Shown here in pieces: positions 36,986-47,390 of a stretch of 64,000 nucleotides of DNA. The position numbers and the translations under genes were made by a program. Position 1 is the first letter of the stretch. Every line of letters begins with the position of its first letter. Origin of the DNA: Siphonodentalium dalli (taxonomy: Eukaryota > Mollusca > Scaphopoda > Gadilida > Siphonodentaliidae); contig CP136066.1 of assembly GCA_032622095.1 (NCBI GenBank), positions 112,615,319-112,679,318 of the forward strand. The letters are read 5' to 3'. Below the pieces are notes generated by a model that had not been told where the DNA came from, ran no database searches, and saw only the letters and a program-made list of their open reading frames with translations.

Positions 36986-37699
36986 ATTTGAAATAGTTGC
37001 GTGGGTATTAAATAATAAATATGAACTGAAGACCCCTGTCCGGATAGGCTTCTATCAATTAATTTTGATTTTATTTCGAATATTTTATTGGGACCGTTTA
37101 TTTGTCTATTTTTAGAACAGACCATTCGGGTGATACCATATAGTGATAGAGAGCATTAGGCTGTTCCTATGGCTACGTACCAAACGTCAAATGTCCCAGA
37201 TTGATTGATTGTATTGTTTTGTTCCATAGTTATAAGCGATAATGAGTCTAATTAACGTTTAGTTTTGACAAATTTACACAATAAAATTTTGGGTCTCTGT
37301 TAACAGTAACCACTATTGTTCATTAGCTAAACCAGTCCTTTTTAGACTAAAAAATATTCGAAATAAAATCCATATTAATCGATAGAAGCATTTCCGGACA
37401 GGAGTCGTCGATTCATATCTAATATTGTCTATATAATACATGTTTACAAAGAGATAATCACCTTTAAGTGCATATAATTTATTTGTGCTTTAGCACGAAT
37501 ATCACATTCGTGAAGTGCAAATAACCTATTTGCACTTAAGCGTAAATACTTATCTCATACCCTGTATTTGCTTGCCAAATAAGCGCAAATAAAACCTTAC
37601 ATACACAGAGGTTGACAGCTTTATAAGCATGAAAATTTATTCAATTGTATAGCAGAGATGTATGACATATTATTTTTGGATCCGGCTCAAGGACTAAAT

Positions 37700-37985
37700 C
37701 TGTTCTTGATTCAAGTCTTGTTTCATCTTCATTGGAAAAAAATGTCTTAAATAGTTGGAACGAAGCATTCTACTCATCGTATCGAGACTATTTCAATGAA
37801 GGTTTAGTCCTCTCTAAGCAGTCTCTTTCATTTGCTGACACATCAGTCCTGTTTTCTCCATCATAAATTAAAATAACCATTCACAATTCCTGACAATCCA
37901 ACTCATTGTGGTCAGAATTTTATAAATTTGAGCAGGATCCATAATTATTTAGAATTAGAAATGATATTCACATTTTACTATCTAT
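37700..37985 (+). repeat. Direct repeat right of the LINE (copy 2)
   Basis: Second copy of the sequence at 35069-35395, ~80 percent alike by eye. Part reads as an open frame (NSWNEAFYSSYRDYFNEGLV) interrupted by stops, so it may derive from a coding element; not recognised. Confidence 0.55.
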
Positions 37986-38041
37986 CTATCTGTCACAATG
38001 AGTTCAAATGAAAAAAGGAGGGAAAATGGATTCCTATTAAT

Positions 38042-40276
38042 CAGGTCTGGCAATTCCCAATTATAGCTACAATAGCTATATGTAAATTTGACTATCGTGA
38101 AACAATATTTTACCAATTTGCATTGCATGCATGCATTACTGTGAGCTGTTGCAACTAAGGGTGATGAGTATTATGCTGTTACAACTTATGAAATCACTAC
38201 CGATGACAATTCGGTTGCACCAGCTTGCGGAATATCAGAGATGCATAACTACTTACTTACTTAAGGTTACTTAAGGTTGTTCCTGACAGCAGGCTTGGCC
38301 TCTTTTGTCAGCTCTTCTTGAGTTATCATTTCCATTATTGGTGCGTCGTATATGTATCGTTTTCTGCTTTTTTCAAGAAATTTATCAAGGCTATTATTAA
38401 ATTCATTAACCGTATCTGCATATACTACATCTGATGGTAAGGCATTCCAGGTGTTTACTATTCTGAAAGGAAGGGTGCTGACTCTTTGTTTGCTGTTATG
38501 TGATTGATGGTAGATTGTGTAGTCATGCCCTCTTCCCTCTCTCTTCACCATATCTGCTCTCATTGGGATAAGTTTTTTTTCACCTTCTTTGTAGACCGCA
38601 TGTGTCAATTTATATGTTTCAATGAGGTCTCCTCTGTCTTGTCTGAATGAGAGAGTTGGTAGCTGTAATTTCTTCAATCATTCATCATATTTCAATCCCT
38701 TCATTCCTGGAATTTGTTTGGTGGCTCTCTTCTGTACTCTTTCGATATTTTTTATCTGTTCCTTTGAGTTTGGGTGCCATACAGATTGGGCGTATTCTAG
38801 TTTGGTTCTGACCATAGTGGTGTAGATTGTTTTGAATATCTTCTCGTTCATGTTCTTGTATGATCTTCTAATAATTCCAAAAGTGCTGTTTGCTTTATTG
38901 ATTTTATTGCTGATACGTTCTTCGAATTTAAGTTTGCTGTCAATCTCCACTCCAATGTCTCTCTCTAGTTTGGTTTCTGTTATTGCTTGTCTATTTCCTT
39001 GATTCATCATTGTGTATTGAATATCTCTTGTGTCTCCAATTGTCATCACTTTGCATATCAGGATGGAACTGCAACAGCCACTTTTCAGACCACTCGACCA
39101 TCTTATCTATATCATCCTGTATGATCTGCCTATCGGAGTCATTTCTGATGCTCCTGTACAGTTTAGTGTTATCTGCGTATAGCATCATATTTGATTTTGT
39201 TTCATCTGGGAGGTTGTTGATGTATATCACAAAAAGCAGCGGCCCCAATACACTTCCCTGTGGTATTCCACTAGTGACCATTCTGCTTGATGATTGAACA
39301 TTGTTAACTGCCACTTTTTGTGATCTGTCTGATAGAAAGCCCAGGATCCATGTAATGGTCTTCTCTTTAATGCCGTATTTTTTCAGTTTCTCTATTAGCC
39401 TCCTATGTGGGACCGTGTCAAATGCTTTCTTAAAGTCAAAGTAGATGACATCTATACATGTTGGTGTTTTATCATCCAGAGCTTCCATCCATGCATCCAA
39501 GGTGTGTAGAAGTTGTAGTGTTGTGGATCTCCCACTGATGAAGCTATATTAGTTGTCACTCAGTAATTTGTTTTGCTCAAGATGTGTTGTGATATGGCTT
39601 CTCATGATCTGTTCCATTATCTTGCATACAATACATGTCAGGCTCACTGGTCTGTAGTTTCCTGCTTCACGTTTGTCTCCTTTTTTGAATATTGCCGATA
39701 CTTTTGCTTCTTTCCATTCTGTCAGGAGTTTTCCTTGATTTAGTGAAGTTTTGAATATATGTGTGATTGCTGGTGACAATTCTTCTGCTAGCTCTTTCAG
39801 CATACGTGGATGTATGTTATCTGGGCCGGGTGACTTATCTATTTTGAGCATCTTTAGTCTCTTTGTTACATCATCTTTGTATATGATTGGTTCTGTGTCC
39901 AAGTATTTATTAGGTCTCTTGTCAATTGTTGGAATATTTCCGTCTGGTTCATAAGCACATGCATCTGTTGAGATATTGGTTATGCTATGTGATATGGGAC
40001 TCAGATCCATCCATATATATGATCTATTCTTCAATTTAGGTACAGTTGTCAGGAAAAAGTAACAATATTGGAATATTTTGTTAATTATACATGAACGTGG
40101 CAAACAATATTAATTTACTAACAGTATAATCAAATCATGTTCTTGTATATTGAAATGATGGTTGGTTGGATTGGGTTATCTCTCTTCATCCAGATTCATC
40201 CATGTTTCAATAGCCATATGTTGCTACAATAGCTACACATGGCTATTGTAGCTATATTTGGGAATTGCCAGACCTG
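38042..40276. mobile_element. Inverted repeats flanking a LINE (split DNA transposon/MITE)
   Basis: Left CAGGTCTGGCAATTCCCAAT then TATAGCTACAATAGC; right, inverted, CAGGTCTGGCAATTCCCAAA then TATAGCTACAATAGC. The ~37-bp arms are nearly identical and start CAGG like hAT ends, but no 8-bp target duplication is visible. The right side has a further inner GCTACAATAGC/GCTATTGTAGC hairpin. Apparently a MITE opened up by the LINE at 38250-40103. Confidence 0.6.
38250..40103 (-). pseudogene. 5'-truncated CR1/jockey-type LINE reverse transcriptase, broken
   Basis: Reads right to left. First come KSPGPDNIHPRML, FKKGDKREAGNYRPVSL (39549-40103), then DFKKAFDTVPHRRLIEKLKK, GIPQGSVLGPLLFVIYIN and a YADN where YADD is expected (38991-39500). 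The C-terminal tail follows with VRTKLEYAQSVWHP and LPFRIVNTWNALPSD (38267-39049). Breaks: an in-frame TAA at 39551-39549, a frame change near 39000-39049 and a TGA at 38680-38678. There is no endonuclease domain, as expected for 5' truncation. It ends NNLK followed by a short CTTAAGTAA repeat, the microsatellite tail usual in this clade. It lies between inverted repeats at 38042 and 40276. Confidence 0.88.
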
Positions 40277-40837
40277 TTAAAGGGACGGCCGGCATTCATT
40301 GTAGGTTATAATTTAGAAACAACATTATCAAATTATGATAATTTCCTCAAGAATATACTAATAGTATAATGATATGAATGCGATATTATTCACAAAACAT
40401 GTTTAGTGTCCGAGAAAATACAGGTTGACTTGTTTAGTTTCTCACAAAAAGCACATTTCATTATTTAGATTCGCACGCTTTACAACAGTTGTAAAACTCC
40501 TAATTTGGTGCGCTTACAACTTACATCTCCACAATATTTTTCATCGTAATATTCTTTAATTGGTATGTATTAACATATATAGGCTAGGAGAAAATACTAA
40601 CTGGATAGAAAAATATTCATCTCTTTGCGAGAACAATTATATTATGGTACACGTTTTCTGTCTGATCATTTCCCAATCATGAAGTAACGTGGATTACCTT
40701 CATTTTGAACTGACTGCGGGTAGAATGGGTCGATTAAAATAAAATTTGGTGTGATTTGAATGTGACTCTTGATTGCGCCAATAATTTCATCTACGTCTGT
40801 AGCGCAAAAGAACATTTTCATTGGACCATACAGACCT

Positions 40838-40995
40838 ACAACTACAGGCGAATGGGTGTATCCGTAACCAACATGCTTGATGAACTGGAACTAACATCAC
40901 TCCAAGAAAGACACCAGGAAATAAGACTGACCCAGTTCCACAAGATAGTGAAGGGGATGGTGCCAGCTCTTGATGTGCATGACTTCCTAACTCAA
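40838..40995 (+). pseudogene. LINE C-terminal fragment
   Basis: Encodes YRRMGVSVTNMLDELELTSL followed by QERHQEIRLTQFHKIVKGMV, the typical extreme C-terminal segment of CR1/jockey-like LINE polyproteins. The first part of the open frame (from 40756) is not LINE-like. It ends directly before the head of rolling-circle-like copy B. Confidence 0.65.
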
Positions 40996-41001
40996 AATGA
41001 A

Positions 41002-42931
41002 AGTGTCAATGACACTGTAGCTCAACTTGGAAAGGGAATAATTTCATGTGTTACAGTCAATGGAGTGATTAGGAATGTGGATAGTTGAAAGGTCTAGTTA
41101 TGCAAAGAGTAAAATCCAAGATGGCCGCTAGCAGCCATGTTTTTTTGTCGAATGCCCCAAAATGACTTGTTCCCATTTACATGTCAACATGTTAACACAT
41201 CCATGAAAAATTTCATGATGATCCGACAAAATATACGACCTGTAGCCTGTGTCAAAGAATTTAGTCATACAAAGAGTAAAATCCAAGATGGCTACCAGTG
41301 GCCATGTTTTATGGGCGAATGACCCCAAAATGACTCATTCCCATCTGCATGTCAATATTAAATTCCACCACAAATTTCATGATGATAAGACGAACACTCC
41401 GTCCTGTAGACCGTGCAAATGGATTGAATAAAGAGTAAAATCCAAGATGGCTGCTGGCGGTCATGTTTTTTGGCCAAATGACCCCAAAATGACTCGTTCC
41501 CATCTACATGTCATTGTTAACAATTTCATGATGATCCGACCAAAGGTACTACCTGTAGCCCGTGCCAAAAGATTTAGTCATGCAAAGAGTCAAATCCAAG
41601 ATGGCTGCTGGCGGCTGATGATCCGACCAAAGCTACGACCTGTAGTCCATGCCAAAAGATTTAGTCATGCAAAGAGTCAAATCCAAGATGGCTACCAGTG
41701 GCCATGTTTTTTGGCCAAACGACCCCACAATTACTCATTCCCATCTACATGTCAATATTAACATCCATGACAAATTTCATGATGATCAGACGAACAGTAC
41801 AACATGTAGCCCGTGCTAATGGATTGAATTCTGAAATCCAAGATGGCCGCTGGTGGCCATGTTTTTTTTGCCAAATGACCTCAAAATGACTCGTTCCCAT
41901 ATACATGTCAATGTCAACAGCCGTGACAATTTTCATAATGATCCGACCAAAGGTAGGACATGTATCCCGTGCCAAAGGATTTAGTCATGCAAAGAGTAAA
42001 ATCCAAGATGGCTGTTGGCGGCTGATGATCCGACCAAAGCTACGACCTGTAGTCGATGCCAAAATATTTAGTCATGCAAAGAGTCAAATCCAAGATGGCT
42101 GCTTGCGGCCATGTTTTTTGGCCGAACGACCCCAAAATGACTCGTTCCCCGGATATCTACATGTCAATATTGACATCCATGACAAATTTCATGATGATCA
42201 GACGAACAGTACAACCTGTAGCCCGTGCTAATGGATTGAATTTAGTAATCCAAGATGGCCACTGGGGGCCATGTTTTTTTGCCAAATGACCACAAAATGA
42301 CTTGTACCTATCTACATGTCAACAGCCATTAGAAATCTCATAATGATCCGACCAAAGGTACGACCTGTAGCCCGTGCCAAAGGATTTAGTCATGCAAAGA
42401 GTAAAATCCAAGATGGCTACCGGTGGCCATGTTTTTTGGCCGAAAAACCCCAAAATGACTCGTCCCCATCTACAAGTAATTGTTAACATCCATGACAAAT
42501 TTCATTATGATCCAACCAAACATACGACCTGTAGCCCGTGCCAAAGGATTTAGTCATGCAAAGAGTAAAAACCAAGATGGCTGCCGGTGGCCATGTTTTA
42601 TGGCCGATCGAACCCAAAATGACTCGTTCCCATCTACAAGTCAATATTAGCATCCATGACAAATTTCATGATGATAAGACGAAAAGTAGGACCTGAAGCC
42701 CATGCTAATGGATTGAATTTTGAAATCCAAGATGGCTGCTGGCAGCCATGTTTTTTTTCAGAATGACCCCAAAATGACTCGTTCCCATCTACATGTCAAT
42801 TTCAACAGCTATGACAAATTTTTAAATGATCCGACCCGTGCTAAAGGAAATTGTTGATTAATCACACACACAAGGATGACGGATACCAAACCATGGCAAT
42901 AGCTCAAACTTTACAAAGTAAAGTTGAGCTA
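41002..42931 (+). mobile_element. Rolling-circle-like (HINE/pearl-type) element, copy B, full length
   Basis: Starts with a perfect 7+1+7 palindrome AGTGTCAATGACACT (41002-41016), then TAGCTCAACTT (41018-41028). The tandem core of ~159-bp units contains several shortened units around 41520-41640 and 42020-42060. The tail hairpin is at 42901-42930. It begins within a few bases of the end of a LINE fragment (40838-40995). Confidence 0.8.
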
Positions 42932-43240
42932 ACAAGGGAAGCAGAACGATAACTGCAACAAATTTCTCGAACTATTATATCACCACCAACATAGTCGAAA
43001 AGGAGGTTTGTAATAATAAATGGCCGTTCCAACTCAGGCGTACTAGCTGCACCCAGTACAAACACTCCTTTTTGTAAAAACGACAATTGACTGGAACCAA
43101 CTTGAGGATTATGTTGTGTGCGCTATAGCAATTCGGAGGAATTCGTAAGGGCACTCCGAAAAAGTAGGATCGCTACTCCAGGAGAGTTCCACCAGTAGCA
43201 GCCTCCTGGAAAAACATCACACACCTCATCTCAGGGCGCC

Positions 43241-43250
43241 TATATAAAGC
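43241..43250 (+). promoter_or_regulatory. TATA-box-like core promoter candidate
   Basis: TATATAAAG sits in a locally GC-richer stretch with inverted CCAGGAG/CTCCTGG arms upstream. A donor-like ACAG|GTACGG lies about 40 bases downstream. It could start a transcript with a spliced leader feeding the CCS frame 670 bases further on, but nothing in the sequence proves that link. Confidence 0.25.
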
Positions 43251-43289
43251 CAGCATTCGCTACTGCACAGAAACATTACAGATACAGGT

Positions 43290-43917
43290 ACGGTACATGT
43301 AGTTCGGAGTGTTTGTCTATAAACAAGCCTTTAAATTTTTTTTTGGATAAGCACAGATGAATTGCGCTTAGAACCTGAGCAACAAATGAATTAGCCTTAA
43401 TCACAATTAGGGAATAAATGTGAAAAACGCCTCCCATATACATATTCTCCATTATAGATGTAGGGGGGGGGGGGGATACGATGGCCTGGAGCGAATAAAC
43501 AAAATTAAATGCGTATAGGCCTATATAAAATTGTTGTTTTTTTAAATATATCTCGAAATCGGCGGAATAAAACAATAATTGTGGTATAATTACCCGTAGG
43601 ATAGATTAGATTTGCATTAAACCCGAGAGAACCCTAGTAACGTGGCAGTGCCATGACGGTCATCTCCTGATGCACACAAAAAACGCATCGTGAAATTCTC
43701 TTCAGCACTGATGTTTACATTTTGTTGCGAACACGTGGTGTATATGGTGAGTTCGATTTGCGTTCGGAGGTCAACCCGGAAGTAATCTTGCGTCAATGAA
43801 GATCTTCCCTTCAGCTTTTAATTTGCCCGATTCTTCAATAGCCATAAATCGTATTCAATAATCCGACGAAGATATTGGTTAATGAGTTATTATAATAATT
43901 AGTGTTATCTCGCAAAA
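43290..43917 (+). other. Presumed CCS 5' region
   Basis: AT-rich with a 15-base poly-G near 43460. From about 43600 the sequence is more balanced. The start context is CGCAAAAATGCC. In-frame stops lie upstream, so the ATG at 43918 is the best start. A possible acceptor (TTCAATAG) is at about 43842. Confidence 0.4.
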
Positions 43918-44661
43918 ATGCCTTCAACAAGGATGGAATTTGCGGTGCAGATGACATGCCAGGGTTGTGTAATGTCAATAGAAAACATATTAAAGGGATC
44001 TGCAGCTATCAAGTCATTCAACATCAACCTGGAAAATGAGCAAGTGATTGTTGAATCGGAACTCCAGTCTGAAGAAGTGAAACAGATCTTGGAATCATCT
44101 GGGAAGCGAGCTGTTTTACAAGGATATGGATCCTTCACTAATAAAGCTCATCTGGGTGCAGCAGTGTCAATTATAGACTCAACGAATGCTGACGTTAAAG
44201 GAATAATACGGATGGTGCAAACTGATAATGAGACATGTTTGATAGAAGGAACAGTTGATGGATTATCGGAAGGAAAGCATGCTATTTGCATTCATGAGTA
44301 TGGTGACATATCACAAGGTTGTACCAGTTGTGGTGAAATCTTTAGCAAACTTGAAGATCGAGTTGGCCAAATATGTGATATTAATGCAGATGAAGCTGGC
44401 AGAGGGAGCTTCAGAATTGAGAATGATCGCATAAAAATTTGGGATGTGATTGGACGATCCATGGTAGTCCATGATAATGATATGGGAAATGTTAGAACTG
44501 ATGATAATCCAGAGAAGAGAATAGCATGTGGAATCATTGCCAGATCAGCAGGATTGTTCCAGAATTCAAGCAAGAGAATTTGTGCGTGTGATGGCGTCGC
44601 AATATGGGATGAGAGAGACAAGCCAATAGCTGGTGAAGGAAGGAAGACGATGCCAGAATAA
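43918..44661 (+). CDS. CCS: Copper chaperone for Cu/Zn superoxide dismutase, single exon
   Basis: A 247-residue open frame with the three-part CCS structure. Domain 1 (1-~70) is an Atx1-like fold with the copper-binding MTCQGC at 12-17. Domain 2 (~78-212) is SOD-like and keeps the disulfide pair (C135, C204) and R201. Domain 3 keeps the C222-A-C224 motif and the IAGEGRK tail. CCS loads copper into SOD1 and oxidises its disulfide in cytosol and mitochondria. Human CCS is 274 residues, from memory. The shortfall is in domain 2: the zinc-loop histidines and Asp are absent and one copper-ligand His is Cys124, although H126 and H185 remain. No C-terminal peroxisomal signal is seen. Vertebrate CCS has several introns but none is present here, so this is either an intron-less gene or an intact retrocopy. 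No poly-A tract or flanking duplication is visible. Confidence 0.95.
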   Translation: MPSTRMEFAVQMTCQGCVMSIENILKGSAAIKSFNINLENEQVIVESELQSEEVKQILESSGKRAVLQGYGSFTNKAHLGAAVSIIDSTNADVKGIIRMVQTDNETCLIEGTVDGLSEGKHAICIHEYGDISQGCTSCGEIFSKLEDRVGQICDINADEAGRGSFRIENDRIKIWDVIGRSMVVHDNDMGNVRTDDNPEKRIACGIIARSAGLFQNSSKRICACDGVAIWDERDKPIAGEGRKTMPE

Positions 44662-45297
44662 AATTACTAGTAATCATAGTAAAATATTTGTGACCGGTTT
44701 ACTTTTCCAATTTATGGGCGATTGTGTTTAAATAATTAGGTGTTTTCAGAGGTCGACTGGTAGACAGGAGAAGTCGGATACAAGTCATTTATTCGAAACC
44801 CATCTCCTGGTGACATGATTGACAACAGAATGTCTTTTCAAACGATATTTTGAAAACTGTTATTCATAATTTTATAACAGATTATTTCACAAATATGTTG
44901 TTAGTGCCAACTTAATGGTACAGTATTTGTCACAAGAAATCCAGTCAGATATAAATAATAGGCTTGATGAATGTCACAATGTGACTAATCTATATGAATT
45001 AAGAGTAGAGAAGGTTAAGAAATTAACTCCAAACAAAATCGGGGGACCGGTGCTAGAACTTACCGGTAGATTTGTTTGATAAAAAGTTCCGGGTCGATTA
45101 CTCACTTTGTAGGTAACAACTTTAACAAGACCCATAGAAGGATCAGCGAATAATATAGTCTAAGCTAATTAAAACAATATGCCTACTAGTGCAATAGTTC
45201 ACTAGCACCAACTAGCTCACAAGCGTCAATGCTTACCATACCTTTAAAATGCTGCGGCATATCGGTATCATAAAGGGAGTAACAAGCAGTCGCAGAC

Positions 45298-46079
45298 GGC
45301 GGTATCCCCGCCGAAATGTGCAGTTGGGGAAGTGGCATTCTCAATAATGTTTGCGTTCTCAGTATGTGCTAAACAAAGGTGGGATTTTGTCAAAAAGCCT
45401 GGCTTGCGAACTCATTTTAGGTACTGGTCATGGGAATGAATATACCAATAAACAAAGTCCAATAACTCTGCTGAAAATATCCGGCCGGACCTGGTTTGCG
45501 AACTCGTTCTAGATACTGGTCATGTGAACTCATATACCAAAAATCTTTGAAATCCGTTGACATTTGTGGAAATGAGCCCTGTGACGTCGTTCCATTTGCA
45601 CACAAAAAATAAACAAAGTCCAATAAGTCTGCTTTAAAATATCCGGCCGGTATAATGAGCCCTGTGACGTTGTCTATTTGCTATTTGGTAAATTCGACAA
45701 AAATAATAAACAAAGTCCCAATAACTCCGGTAAAAATATCAGGCCAGACTTGGTTTGCGAACTCATTCTAGGTAATGGTCAAGTGAACTCATATACCAAA
45801 TATCTTTTAAATCCGTTGAGCTTTGTGGAAATGAGCCTTGTTACGTCGTCTATTTGCTATTTGGTAAATTCGACAAAAATAATAAACAAAGTCCAATAAC
45901 TCCGGTAAAAATATCTGGCTTGCGAACTCATTCTAGGTAATGGTCAGGTGATCTCATATACCACAAATCTTTGAAATCCTTTTACATTTGTTCAAGTTAT
46001 GACTCATACAAATTCGGAACGGACAGACAGACGGAACCCATTACTATATCCCCCGCAAATTTTTAATTTGGCGGGGATA
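45298..46079 (+). mobile_element. Second rolling-circle-like family, full length
   Basis: The head hairpin GGCGG-TATCC-CCGCC (45298-45312) overlaps ATCCCCGCC-(G)-AAAT. The core has about 3-4 units of ~177 bp (starts near 45458, 45614, 45712, 45889; one is shortened). An ACGGACAGACAGACGG microsatellite follows. The tail hairpin CCCCGC...GCGGGG (46051-46076) has a right arm ATTTGGCGGGGAT that inverts the head. The architecture is the same as copies A-C, with unrelated sequence. Confidence 0.7.
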
Positions 46080-47390
46080 ATAACTGGATCTCTGAACAAT
46101 AAGGGTATTGAAGGATGTTCGTTATTAGAAGGGATCTTTACACCTTATGCTATTATGTTGGGGATTTGTTTCGTCGTCTAATCGACTGGCGGATTTCACC
46201 AGTGACCTATTTAATAATCGAGTTGACATCGATAATCTTTTCAACACTATAAAATGGGTGGCCTGCATGAACATGCATTTTTGCCTTTTACATATACAAA
46301 TTTTTGAAGCTTTCCTTGCTCATAATTTGAGGCAGGGCATGGTTGGCACTGGTATGCTTACTTCTATATATATATGTCAACAGAAATATTAGCATACCGT
46401 ACTCATATTTAATTTTGCACATACTATTTTTAAAACAGAAAAATAGGACAACTCCTGAGTTTCTACCAAACCACAGTGAAAATAAGAGGATTATGTTATG
46501 ATACATAGGACCACAAAAGGGAAGGTTGGATCGAATAAATAGACAATCATATTAACATGCGAGCAACAAATCTGGACACCAATGCAGTATTCATATGCAA
46601 AGCAATACATCTTAATTTTCTTGTGAAGATGGGTGTTTATATGCTCCATTGTGATATTTGAATGGTTATGGACATCATTGAATTTAACTTGAAAGAAGGA
46701 AAACCACAACTGCTGCGTGTATTTCAAAGAGTTGTGTTGACATAACAACTGCAGACTGCTTGACCACAGTTTCATGCTTGGGTTGTGAACATGGAGCCAT
46801 GCTTTCATACATGCACATTCAGTCTGGAATATATGTAATTCTTACAAGCATTTTAAGTCCAGCATTGAAGATGTTCTAATCGATGTGAATTTTTGTCGTG
46901 ATGGTCTTTAATATACTCATGTATCTCCAGGAACGATTAATAATTAAAGACATATTATGGACTTGGTTGGGTTCGTGAAATTTATAAGTTAGTACTCAGG
47001 TGCTATGCCAACCTGGGGAACGTAGCATTCTACTAACATCGCCGAAAATATCAAAGAAATCGACCATACCACTCATAACATCGCATGAACTACACCCAAT
47101 TGTAAATATTTACATCTCAATTCCGCAACTATCGGAAATAATCTAACACAAATTATTTCTCCATCGAGAATCATTGCCTTTAATTTATATATAAGAATGA
47201 TGGTGTGTATCGTCAATTTGGATTAATATTCGTAACAAATAATTTCTTTGAGCAAGATTATTTTCAATTTGTATTTGATCACCCTGCCAGAGTGTTTCAC
47301 ATCACTTTATGACTTTTACTTAAATATTTTTTGTCAGTTTTGAATTCACACAGTATGGTACGCGAATTCAAAGTGCGCAAATTAAATTAA
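46080..47390. other. Intergenic, no recognisable features
   Basis: AT-rich with only short open frames on either strand and no motif, foldback or tandem array noticed. Confidence 0.45.

Noticed and set aside
42904-43086. Small minus-strand frame after copy B's tail
   Set aside because: Begins inside the terminal hairpin of the mobile element; no motif or splice context.
43905-44621. Minus-strand frames opposite CCS
   Set aside because: Shadows of the clearly identified CCS frame.
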